From contig CALHAO010000013.1 of the NCBI GenBank assembly GCA_937931765.1, positions 1 through 13,935 on the forward strand: a DNA stretch of 13,935 nucleotides, in the 5' to 3' direction. A model generated the notes under the pieces. The model did not search any database. It had not been told where the DNA came from and saw nothing but the letters and a program-made list of their open reading frames with translations. Source of the DNA: an uncultured Thiotrichaceae bacterium (lineage in GTDB: Bacteria > Pseudomonadota > Gammaproteobacteria > Thiotrichales > Thiotrichaceae). Below, in pieces: positions 8,103 to 13,935 of this stretch; position 1 is the stretch's first letter, and every line of letters starts with the position of its first letter. The position numbers were made by a program, and so were the translations under genes.

Positions 8103-8118
8103 TTCCAACATATTGGAA
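8103..8118. promoter_or_regulatory. Inverted repeat at the start site of hns-family transcription, possible operator
   Basis: A perfect inverted repeat, TTCCAA-CATA-TTGGAA, overlaps the -10 box by two bases and spans the predicted transcription start. Its position suits a repressor site or a structure at the mRNA 5' end. No known regulator is recognised. Confidence 0.35.
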
Positions 8119-8145
8119 TATATAGAGGATGCTTATTTTAGTCAA
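8117..8145 (-). promoter_or_regulatory. Strong sigma70 promoter of the H-NS-family gene
   Basis: On the minus strand, TTGACT (8145-8140) and TATATT (8122-8117) are separated by exactly 17 bases, about 50 bp before the ATG. Each hexamer differs from consensus at one position. The start would fall near 8110 and give a 5' leader of about 45 bases. Confidence 0.75.
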
Positions 8146-8534
8146 GAAAGATCAAAATAATACTAAGTTATTAGCTGGTTTTTTTGGGCTTTAATGGTAG
8201 TTAGGTCTTTTACTTGGGCCGCTTTTGCTCAAATCACTAAGTTTATTCTATTTTAAATACAAGGCATAAGTAACTATTTGGTTTGACCAGAGCTTCGGCA
8301 CTTTAATCATTTCCTTAAATGTGGGAGACAAAAAAAGCACATATACGAATGTTATCGAGGGGTTTAAATTTCAGAGCTTCCATGCAACAGAATTTACCTA
8401 CTGAAAATATCTGTTATCTATTTATTATTCAAGTGGTTGAATTGTCGTCACTTCGACCGTCCAGCAGGCCTTTGTAGCTAAGCCGGGACAAGCTGTTTAG
8501 TATTTATAAAAAAATCAAGAAATAAAAAATACTT
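8146..8534. other. Long non-coding gap before the GGDEF-EAL gene
   Basis: With the hns promoter side included, 8067-8534 carries no supported gene. It is AT-rich except for a GC-richer patch at about 8446-8490 that can form only weak pairings. No tRNA, intrinsic terminator or recognised riboswitch is visible; I looked for the cyclic-di-GMP-I core and did not find it. I found no convincing -35/-10 pair for the downstream gene. A 31-codon frame (8382-8477) exists but lacks support. Confidence 0.5.
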
Positions 8535-10367
8535 ATGTCTATGTGGAAAAAAATTCAGCATTTTCGTCGCCTGCATCCAGTAGTGATTCCTCGGATTCAG
8601 AGCAGTAAAAAAGTTGTGTCTGGTGAGAATGAATCAAAACCTTTGTCCTCCGGGTTATTTCAGTCAAAGACGAATGCTCCCGATAGCGCAGAATGGATTC
8701 TTGAAGCACTGGCGGGTGGTGTTCTGACAGTAAACAAGCAAGGGAAAGTGCTGTATATCAATCATAGTGCACAGCAAATGATCGGCTCCACTGCTCGGAA
8801 AGCGGTGGGTAAGCCGGTTGGTGAAGTTCTTGATCTTGAAGATTCTCAGGGCAATGCCCTGGCACCAAAAGTTATTGAGCTACATAAGTCACATCCTCAA
8901 CATTTATTGCAATTTGGACGGGTCAAACTGAACCCTCATGAAGGTGAATCCTGTTTTGTTGAGTTGCATACTTCTTTTCTTCAGGACAAAGATAAGACCT
9001 TGGTTTTTATTTTCAGGGATGTGCAGACAGATCGCAGAATGATAAATGAGCTTTATCAACAAGCTTCTCATGACGCATTAACAGGGTTAATGAATCGCAG
9101 AAGCTTTGAAGAATATTTAGAGCAGACTGTTAACAATGAAGCTGGTGAGCTAAGAACCCATGTGTTAGTCAGCATCGACCTTGATAGATTTAAAACGGTG
9201 AATGACTCATGTGGTCATCAGGCTGGCGATGAACTGTTAAAGCAAGTCTCACACATATTTCAGAAAGCGGTTCGCCAGTCAGACAAGGTTGCCCGCATGG
9301 GGGGAGATGAGTTTGCTATTTTCCTTGAAGGGTGTGAGGTTGAGAAAGCGAGGAGGATCATGGATGGAGTCCTGATTGAGTTAAAAAATCATCACTTCAG
9401 CTGTGAAGAAAGGGTATTTAGCATCTCTGCAAGTATTGGTTTAGTTGAGTTTTTACCCTCATCAGCGTTATCGGTTAAAACCTTATTTTCTGATGCAGAT
9501 AAGGCTTGTTATACCGCTAAAGCATTAGGGCGTGGGCAGACATTTGCTCATATTAATGCCGATGACTCCTACCACGTTGAACAGCGTCGTACTGATTGGG
9601 GTAAATTATTGGATTTGGCAATGGAGAATGATCGCTTCATCCTGTTTGTCCAACCAATTGTTGATTTACAAACAACTAATGAGACCTACCGGCATTATGA
9701 AGTGCTCTTGCGCCTGCCGTTCCGTAAACACCTGCTTAGCCCTGGAAGTTTTCTGCCAGCGGCTGATCGCTTGGATATGATGGGGCGTATTGATCGCTGG
9801 ATTATTCGCAGAGTTCTGATGACTGCCACAGAAAATAAATTCCATGACCCACAAGGTATACGCACCCGGTTCATGATTAACTTATCGTCTCAGGCAGTAC
9901 AAGACCCGGATTTATTTGGGTTTATTGAAGTGCAAATGAAAGAGTTTGATACCGACCCTTCATTATTTTGCTTTGAAGTCTCTGAGTCGGTAGCCATTGC
10001 TAATTTTATGCAAACAAAGCGCCTGATGATGGCGTTGGATGCTTTGGGTTGCCATTTGGCGTTAGATAATTTTGGCAGCGGATTCTCTTCACTGAACTAT
10101 GTCAGGGAGTTACCTTTGGCTTATTTAAAAATTGATGGTAATTTTGTGCATAATCTGGTGACCAATGCCGTGGATGCGGCGATGATTAAGGCCGTACATG
10201 AGGTTGGGCAAGTCATGCAATTAAAGACCATTGCAGAACTGGTCGAGGACAGTGAAACCATGAGTCAGCTGCGCACGATTGGTGTGGATTATGCGCAGGG
10301 TTTCCATTGCGGCAAGCCATTTCCGTTTCTTCGTCTGTGTGAAAGTGGTATCGCAGACTCCAGGTAG
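8535..10367 (+). CDS. PAS-GGDEF-EAL cyclic-di-GMP signalling protein
   Basis: This 610-residue protein joins a sensor to both cyclic-di-GMP enzyme domains. There is no signal peptide or membrane segment, so it should be cytoplasmic. A PAS domain spans about 52-165. The diguanylate cyclase domain (about 175-340) has DALTGLMNRR, DLDRFKTVND and an intact GGDEF (256-260). The inhibitory I-site RQSD (247-250) lies exactly five residues before it, so an active, product-inhibited cyclase is expected. The EAL domain (about 355-605) keeps Glu389 (as EVLLR), Asn449, Glu481, Asp511, Lys532, Asp534, Glu568, Glu571 and Gln588. The usual DDFG is DNFG: Asn512 replaces the second aspartate, which helps bind the second metal in characterised phosphodiesterases. 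AEGVE is also AELVE. Phosphodiesterase activity may be reduced or lost. The start ATG has no clear ribosome-binding site, and an in-frame ATG follows at 8541. The gene is divergent from hns. Confidence 0.95.
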   Translation: MSMWKKIQHFRRLHPVVIPRIQSSKKVVSGENESKPLSSGLFQSKTNAPDSAEWILEALAGGVLTVNKQGKVLYINHSAQQMIGSTARKAVGKPVGEVLDLEDSQGNALAPKVIELHKSHPQHLLQFGRVKLNPHEGESCFVELHTSFLQDKDKTLVFIFRDVQTDRRMINELYQQASHDALTGLMNRRSFEEYLEQTVNNEAGELRTHVLVSIDLDRFKTVNDSCGHQAGDELLKQVSHIFQKAVRQSDKVARMGGDEFAIFLEGCEVEKARRIMDGVLIELKNHHFSCEERVFSISASIGLVEFLPSSALSVKTLFSDADKACYTAKALGRGQTFAHINADDSYHVEQRRTDWGKLLDLAMENDRFILFVQPIVDLQTTNETYRHYEVLLRLPFRKHLLSPGSFLPAADRLDMMGRIDRWIIRRVLMTATENKFHDPQGIRTRFMINLSSQAVQDPDLFGFIEVQMKEFDTDPSLFCFEVSESVAIANFMQTKRLMMALDALGCHLALDNFGSGFSSLNYVRELPLAYLKIDGNFVHNLVTNAVDAAMIKAVHEVGQVMQLKTIAELVEDSETMSQLRTIGVDYAQGFHCGKPFPFLRLCESGIADSR

Positions 10368-10379
10368 CCTCGATTATAG

Positions 10380-10450
10380 ATGCCATGAGATAACCGGATA
10401 AGTTATGATGGGCATAGTACCTGCGGACACTGAGGGTGTTATGATGCAGG
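10380..10450 (+). repeat. Two adjacent imperfect stem-loops between the GGDEF-EAL gene and fxsA
   Basis: The first stem-loop pairs ATGCC (10380-10384) with GGCAT (10411-10415) and ATAAC (10390-10394) with GTTAT (10402-10406). The second pairs CCTGC (10420-10424) with GCAGG (10446-10450) and ACAC (10427-10430) with GTGT (10436-10439). A direct repeat GTTATGATG occurs at 10402-10410 and 10438-10446, on the right side of each. No T-run follows, so these are not intrinsic terminators. Confidence 0.4.
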
Positions 10451-10479
10451 TTTACCCACTATGAAAAGGATGTCTGGTC

Positions 10480-10992
10480 GTGCGCACGTTCCCCCTGTTT
10501 GCGGTTTTATTTTTTCTTATCCCGCTGGTTGAAATTTATTTGCTGATTCAGGTTGGTGGCGTTATCGGCGTTCTGCCAACGATTCTACTGGTTGTTTTCA
10601 CTGCTGTGTTGGGTGCTTTTCTGTTACGCCAGCAGGGTTTGTCAACACTAGCGCGTTTTCAGACATCTGTGGCTAAAGGCGAAGTGCCTGCGTCAGCTAT
10701 GCTGGAAGGCGTTATGCTGATTATCGGTGGTGCGCTATTAATGACACCCGGTTTTTTCACTGATGCGATTGGTTTTGCTTGTTTACTGCCTTTTTCCAGA
10801 AAATGGTTGGCTAAGGCGATGCTAAGTCGCGCCAAACCCGGCCAGTTTAGTCAGCGGGGCGGTAGTGCTTCATACACATCTTATGTACATACCGACAGTT
10901 CAGGCCGACACAATGATCAGCGTTCTGCTGATGCGGTTACCCAAAATAGTGATCCTGCTACCATTGATGGTGATTACACACGTAAAGAGTAA
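10480..10992 (+). CDS. fxsA: FxsA family inner-membrane protein
   Basis: This 170-residue membrane protein belongs to the FxsA (DUF-type cytoplasmic membrane) family. E. coli FxsA overproduction relieves F-plasmid exclusion of phage T7; its normal role is unknown. The first 110 residues are hydrophobic, with helices at about 3-22, 26-48 and 75-105. They contain the family motif PLVEIYLLIQVGGVIG and the MTPGFFTDAIG loop. The C-terminal tail from about 110 is polar, low in conservation and presumably cytoplasmic. The start is a GTG with an AAGGAT ribosome-binding site nine bases upstream (about 10466-10471). No upstream ATG fits. It lies just before groESL, as in E. coli, but a terminator and the groES promoter separate the two units. 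No good promoter of its own is seen in the 112-bp gap after the GGDEF-EAL gene. Confidence 0.93.
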   Translation: MRTFPLFAVLFFLIPLVEIYLLIQVGGVIGVLPTILLVVFTAVLGAFLLRQQGLSTLARFQTSVAKGEVPASAMLEGVMLIIGGALLMTPGFFTDAIGFACLLPFSRKWLAKAMLSRAKPGQFSQRGGSASYTSYVHTDSSGRHNDQRSADAVTQNSDPATIDGDYTRKE

Positions 10993-11046
10993 AACGTTTT
11001 GCTGCTTTCCGTGATTTCATGTGCCTTGTAATTTTTTGATTTTAAA

Positions 11047-11075
11047 GCATAAAATTATTTTTTATGCGTTTTTTT
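11047..11075 (+). terminator. Intrinsic terminator after fxsA
   Basis: The arms GCATAAAA (11047-11054) and TTTTATGC (11060-11067) pair perfectly around a five-base loop. One G and seven T residues (11069-11075) follow. It sits 54 bp after the fxsA stop and isolates groESL from read-through. Confidence 0.85.
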
Positions 11076-11087
11076 ACTTTCCTTCCC

Positions 11088-11115
11088 TTGACTTTGATTA
11101 ACTCGCCCTTATTAT
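11088..11115 (+). promoter_or_regulatory. groESL promoter, sigma70-type
   Basis: TTGACT (11088-11093) and TATTAT (11110-11115) are 16 bases apart. The -10 box touches the CIRCE operator, so the transcription start falls inside it. A looser sigma32-like reading (CTTGACT at 11087-11093, CCCTTAT at 11107-11113) is also possible, with 13 bases between. Confidence 0.8.
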
Positions 11116-11141
11116 TAGCACTCGTCGTCGGTGAGTGCTAA
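11115..11141. promoter_or_regulatory. CIRCE element, operator for the HrcA repressor
   Basis: A perfect 9-bp inverted repeat, TTAGCACTC-N9-GAGTGCTAA, matches the CIRCE consensus at every arm position. HrcA bound here would cover the -10 box and the start site and block groESL until heat shock draws GroEL away from HrcA. Enteric bacteria lack CIRCE, while several other gammaproteobacteria have it. hrcA is not in the window. Confidence 0.96.
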
Positions 11142-11211
11142 TTCTGCTGAATTCCACTCCCCGGTTAAGTCTAAATTATTAAACCTTACTCGAAATTTGA
11201 GGAGTTCATTT

Positions 11212-11502
11212 ATGAATATTCGCCCTTTGCATGATCGTATTATTGTGCGCCGGATGGAAGAAGAGCGTACTACCGCCAGCGGTATCATTATCCCTGACAG
11301 TGCTACTGAAAAGCCTGATCGCGGTGAAGTGTTAGCTGCAGGTCCAGGTAAAGTTGGTGATGACAATGAGCGTGTTGCGTTACAGGTTGCTGTTGGCGAC
11401 AAGGTTTTGTTCGGCAAGTATGCTGGCACCGCTGTAAAAGTTGATGGGGAAGAAGTTCTCATCATGCGCGAAGAAGACGTTCTGGCCGTCATCGAAGAGT
11501 AA
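11212..11502 (+). CDS. groES: Co-chaperonin GroES
   Basis: GroES is the 10-kDa ring-shaped lid that closes the GroEL folding chamber in an ATP-dependent cycle in the cytoplasm. The 96 residues match the family length. The N-terminal MNIRPLHDRIIVRR, the mobile-loop region with ASGIIIPDSA (about residues 23-32), the GEVLAAGPG turn and the C-terminal EEDVLAVIEE are all canonical. The frame extends upstream to a GTG inside the CIRCE element. The ATG at 11212 is the true start, given its GAGGAG ribosome-binding site and the conserved N-terminus. groEL follows 30 bp later, and the two form one operon under CIRCE control. The leader between promoter and start is about 90 bases. Confidence 0.98.
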   Translation: MNIRPLHDRIIVRRMEEERTTASGIIIPDSATEKPDRGEVLAAGPGKVGDDNERVALQVAVGDKVLFGKYAGTAVKVDGEEVLIMREEDVLAVIEE

Positions 11503-11532
11503 TAGATAAAAAGTATTTAAGAGGATTTAAAG

Positions 11533-13191
11533 ATGGGTGCTAAAGAAGTACGTTTTGGTGATGATGCACGTGCACGTATGGTTGAAGGTATCAACGTTCT
11601 GGCAAATGCAGTAAAAGTTACTCTGGGTCCTAAAGGCCGCAATGTTGTACTGGAAAAATCTTTCGGTGCGCCAACAGTAACTAAAGATGGTGTATCTGTA
11701 GCGAAAGAAATCGAACTGGAAGGCAAGTTCGAAAACATGGGTGCACAACTGGTTAAAGAAGTTTCTTCTAAGACTTCTGATGCGGCTGGTGATGGTACTA
11801 CCACTGCAACCGTTCTGGCTCAGGCTATCGTACGCGAAGGTATGAAATCAGTGACAGCGGGTATGAACCCAATGGATCTGAAACGCGGTATCGACAAAGC
11901 AGTGATTGCTGCTGTTGCTGAACTGCACGCTATGTCTAAGCCATGTGCTGACAACAATGCGATCGCTCAGGTAGGTACTATCTCTGCTAACTCTGACGAG
12001 TCAATCGGCAAGATCATTGCTGATGCAATGGAAAAAGTGGGCAAAGAAGGCGTTATTACGGTTGAAGAAGGCACTTCTCTGGATAAAGAGCTGGACGTTG
12101 TTGAAGGTATGCAGTTTGACCGTGGTTACCTGTCGCCTTACTTCGTAAACAACCAGCAAAGCATGGCTGCAGAATTGGAAGATCCTTACGTTCTGTTGCA
12201 TGACAAGAAAATCTCTAATATCCGTGATTTGCTGCCTGCACTGGAAGGTGCTGCTAAGGCAAGCAAGCCACTGCTGATTATTGCTGAAGATATCGAAGGC
12301 GAAGCGCTGGCAACTCTGGTTGTTAACAATATGCGCGGTATCGTTAAAGTAGCTGCTGTTAAGGCACCTGGTTTTGGCGATCGTCGTAAAGCAATGCTGC
12401 AGGATCTGGCGATTCTGACTGGCGCGACTGTTATTTCTGAAGAAGTGGGCATGAGCCTGGACAATGTTTCTATGGATGACTTAGGTCAGGCTAAGCGCAT
12501 TGTACTGACTAAAGAAGATACGACAGTTATCGACGGCGTAGGTACTGCTGAAGATATTAAAGCACGTGTTGAACAGATCCGCGCTCAAATGGAAGTAACT
12601 ACTTCTGATTATGACCGTGAAAAACTGCAGGAACGTCTGGCTAAGTTAGCTGGTGGCGTTGCGGTTATCAAGGTCGGCGCTGCGACTGAAATCGAAATGA
12701 AAGAAAAGAAAGCCCGCGTTGAAGATGCTCTGCATGCGACTCGTGCTGCGGTTGAAGAAGGTGTTGTACCCGGTGGTGGTGTTGCACTGATTCGCGCACT
12801 GGCTGCTGTTGCTCAGATTAAAGGCGAAAACCTTGACCAGGATACCGGTGTGAAAATTGCACTGCGTGCGATGGAAGAGCCATTACGTCAAATCTGTTCA
12901 AATGCAGGTGAAGAAGCTTCTGTTATTCTGAATGATGTTAAAGCGGGCGAAGGTAACTACGGTTATAACGCACGTACTTCTGAGTTTGGTGACATGATCG
13001 CGATGGGTATTCTTGATCCGACTAAAGTAACCCGTACTGCACTGCAGAACGCTGGTTCTATTGCTGGCCTGATTATCACTACTGAAGCAATGGTAGCTGA
13101 TGCACCTAGCGACAACGCTGCCGGTGGTGGTGGTGGAATGCCTGATATGGGTGGCATGGGCGGAATGGGTGGTATGGGCGGCATGATGTAA
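11533..13191 (+). CDS. groEL: Chaperonin GroEL
   Basis: GroEL is the 60-kDa chaperonin; 14 subunits form two stacked rings that fold cytoplasmic proteins using ATP and GroES. At 552 residues it is close to the E. coli length of 548. ATP-site features are intact: TLGPKGRNV (about 30-38), Asp52, GDGTTTATVL with Asp87 (about 86-95), and the later EDALHATRAAVEEGVVPGGG carrying the catalytic aspartate. The C-terminal tail is the usual flexible Gly-Met repeat (GGMGGMGGMGGMM). An AGAGG ribosome-binding site precedes the ATG. There is one extra residue after the first Met compared with the usual MAAK start. The gene is last in the CIRCE-controlled operon and is closed by a very strong terminator. This is the only groESL copy seen here; others elsewhere cannot be excluded. 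Confidence 0.99.
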   Translation: MGAKEVRFGDDARARMVEGINVLANAVKVTLGPKGRNVVLEKSFGAPTVTKDGVSVAKEIELEGKFENMGAQLVKEVSSKTSDAAGDGTTTATVLAQAIVREGMKSVTAGMNPMDLKRGIDKAVIAAVAELHAMSKPCADNNAIAQVGTISANSDESIGKIIADAMEKVGKEGVITVEEGTSLDKELDVVEGMQFDRGYLSPYFVNNQQSMAAELEDPYVLLHDKKISNIRDLLPALEGAAKASKPLLIIAEDIEGEALATLVVNNMRGIVKVAAVKAPGFGDRRKAMLQDLAILTGATVISEEVGMSLDNVSMDDLGQAKRIVLTKEDTTVIDGVGTAEDIKARVEQIRAQMEVTTSDYDREKLQERLAKLAGGVAVIKVGAATEIEMKEKKARVEDALHATRAAVEEGVVPGGGVALIRALAAVAQIKGENLDQDTGVKIALRAMEEPLRQICSNAGEEASVILNDVKAGEGNYGYNARTSEFGDMIAMGILDPTKVTRTALQNAGSIAGLIITTEAMVADAPSDNAAGGGGGMPDMGGMGGMGGMGGMM

Positions 13192-13228
13192 GCTAATTGC
13201 TTATTATTCGCTGATACACCAGTAAGTT

Positions 13229-13267
13229 AAAGCGGGGTGAGGTCATTGACTTCACCCCGCTTTTTTT
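13229..13267 (+). terminator. Strong intrinsic terminator of groESL
   Basis: A 12-bp perfect GC-rich stem (13229-13240 with 13252-13263) extends inward by one G-U pair and three more pairs, leaving only an ATT loop (13245-13247). The T-run at 13261-13267 follows directly. The matching A residues on the left arm could let it act in both directions. Confidence 0.95.
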
Positions 13268-13400
13268 ATGCGCCAACGTAAAGTTATTAGGAGTGTTAAT
13301 AGTCACTTAGGTGGATGTTGATGCCTTCAGTGGGTTGATTGTTAATTAATCATGTTGTGTTAAGGTTTTGTAAATCCTCATAATTTAAGCGGAACAGTAA

Positions 13401-13429
13401 TTGACAAGCTGTGAGTGTTCTCCTATATT
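13401..13429 (+). promoter_or_regulatory. Near-consensus sigma70 promoter upstream of argD
   Basis: A perfect TTGACA (13401-13406) and TATATT (13424-13429) are separated by exactly 17 bases. The start would be near 13436, only a few bases before the hairpin at 13443-13474. No clear ArgR (ARG box) operator is seen around it, although I cannot score weak matches. Confidence 0.8.
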
Positions 13430-13442
13430 CGATGGCTTCAAA

Positions 13443-13480
13443 AAAAAGGCAGCCGCTTTGTTGGCTGCCTTTTTGTTTTT
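13443..13480 (+). terminator. Intrinsic-terminator hairpin in the argD leader
   Basis: The arms AAAAAGGCAGCC (13443-13454) and GGCTGCCTTTTT (13463-13474) pair perfectly around an eight-base loop. T5-G-T5 follows (13470-13480). Eight A residues to the left (13440-13447) also make it a terminator on the minus strand. It lies between the strong promoter and the argD ribosome-binding site. Confidence 0.85.
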
Positions 13481-13503
13481 AAGTCAGTCAGGAGGATTCC
13501 GTC

Positions 13504-13935
13504 GTGACACTGTCCAAAACTAGTGCGCTTATGCCCACTTATGCACGTCTACCTGTGACTTTTGCCAAGGGCGAAGGTTGTTTCTTATGGGATACAGAGG
13601 GTAAACAATACCTGGATGCCGTTTCTGGTATCGCAGTTTGCAGTCTGGGCCATGCACGACGAGAAGTGGCTGATGCTATTTGCGCGCAGGCTCAGTCTTT
13701 GCTGCACACTTCTAATTTGTACCAGATTGAACATCAGGCTGCGTTAGGTGAGCAACTGTGCCGCCTTTCTGGTATGGAACGCGTTTTCTTCGCCAATTCC
13801 GGCGCAGAAGCCAATGAAGCAGCGATTAAAGTAGCCCGTCTGTATGGTCACAATAAAGGTATTGAAAACCCGGTGATTATTGTGATGACTGAAGCTTTTC
13901 ATGGCAGAACGATGGCTACAGTTAGCGCTACCGGC
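13504..13935 (+). CDS. argD: Acetylornithine aminotransferase, 3'-truncated by window edge
   Basis: ArgD is a class-III PLP-dependent aminotransferase. It converts N-acetylglutamate semialdehyde to N-acetylornithine in arginine synthesis, and often also serves lysine synthesis. The first 144 codons are present, of roughly 390-400 expected. The start is a GTG with a strong AGGAGG ribosome-binding site eight bases upstream, giving MTLSKTSALMPTYARLPVTF. Family motifs are GKQYLDAVSGIAVCSLGH, HTSNLYQIEHQAALGEQL, the PLP-phosphate-binding NSGAEANEAAIKVAR and TEAFHGRTMATVSATG. The PLP lysine lies beyond the window. Related transaminases such as AstC or succinylornithine aminotransferase share these motifs; the N-terminus fits ArgD best. 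It is preceded by a promoter and a terminator-like hairpin, so expression may be set by read-through. Confidence 0.93.
   Translation, partial: MTLSKTSALMPTYARLPVTFAKGEGCFLWDTEGKQYLDAVSGIAVCSLGHARREVADAICAQAQSLLHTSNLYQIEHQAALGEQLCRLSGMERVFFANSGAEANEAAIKVARLYGHNKGIENPVIIVMTEAFHGRTMATVSATG

Noticed and set aside
8382..8477. A 31-codon open frame in the leader of the GGDEF-EAL gene
   Set aside because: The only purine-rich stretch is too far from the ATG, the protein resembles nothing I know, and frames this short are expected by chance.
8440..8500. Possible cyclic-di-GMP riboswitch before the GGDEF-EAL gene
   Set aside because: The phrase TAAGCCGGGACA faintly recalls the GEMM motif, but the conserved GCAAAG-type core and the paired helices are absent.
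11131..11211. Upstream GTG extension of groES
   Set aside because: It starts inside the CIRCE operator and would add 27 residues before the conserved GroES N-terminus.
11115..11492. Long open frames opposite groES and opposite groEL
   Set aside because: They mirror the codon pattern of the real chaperonin genes, carry no ribosome-binding site and resemble no family.
13336..13352. Possible ArgR box upstream of argD (TGATT...AATCA)
   Set aside because: The half-sites are spaced differently from the 18-bp ARG box and the element lies about 50 bp before the -35 box, so I do not call it.

Overview
This window looks like a stretch of a gammaproteobacterial chromosome with moderately low GC, made up mostly of housekeeping genes. 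DnaE, Hda, DsbD, FxsA, GroES, GroEL and ArgD all match the proteobacterial forms of their families. The H-NS-type protein, and fxsA lying directly before groESL as in E. coli, point to Gammaproteobacteria. A CIRCE operator before groES excludes the enteric arrangement. A Methylophaga/Thiotrichales-like host is my guess, held weakly. I see no insertion sequence, integrase, tRNA, rRNA or CRISPR array.

Layout. (1) Positions 2-4886, + strand: a tight run of dnaE (5' end cut off by the window), a CDP-alcohol phosphatidyltransferase, a PerM/AI-2E membrane protein and hda. Genes overlap or abut at every junction, so they are probably one transcript. Two of the four encode sliding-clamp-binding proteins: the replicase alpha subunit and the regulator that inactivates DnaA. 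(2) Positions 4940-8066, - strand: an H-NS-family gene with a strong promoter and a clear terminator, then dsbD with an unusual doubled N-terminal domain, then a small charged protein whose ribosome-binding site lies in an inverted repeat. (3) Positions 8067-8534: a long AT-rich gap between divergent genes. (4) Positions 8535-10992, + strand: a PAS-GGDEF-EAL cyclic-di-GMP protein, a spacer that can fold into two hairpins, and fxsA with its own terminator. (5) Positions 11088-13267: the groESL heat-shock operon, with a sigma70-type promoter, a perfect CIRCE (HrcA) operator and a very strong terminator. (6) Positions 13401-13935: a near-consensus promoter that runs straight into an intrinsic-terminator hairpin, followed by the start of argD, which leaves the window.

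How the genes work together. The first block links chromosome replication (DnaE, Hda) with membrane genes. DsbD carries reducing power from the cytoplasm to the periplasm. GroESL folds cytoplasmic proteins. The GGDEF-EAL protein probably makes cyclic-di-GMP, because its EAL half lacks one key aspartate.

I found no clearly new multi-gene system. The observations most worth a second look are the doubled DsbD sensor domain, the promoter-terminator unit before argD, the hidden ribosome-binding site before the small gene, the asymmetric GGDEF/EAL protein and the paired hairpins before fxsA.
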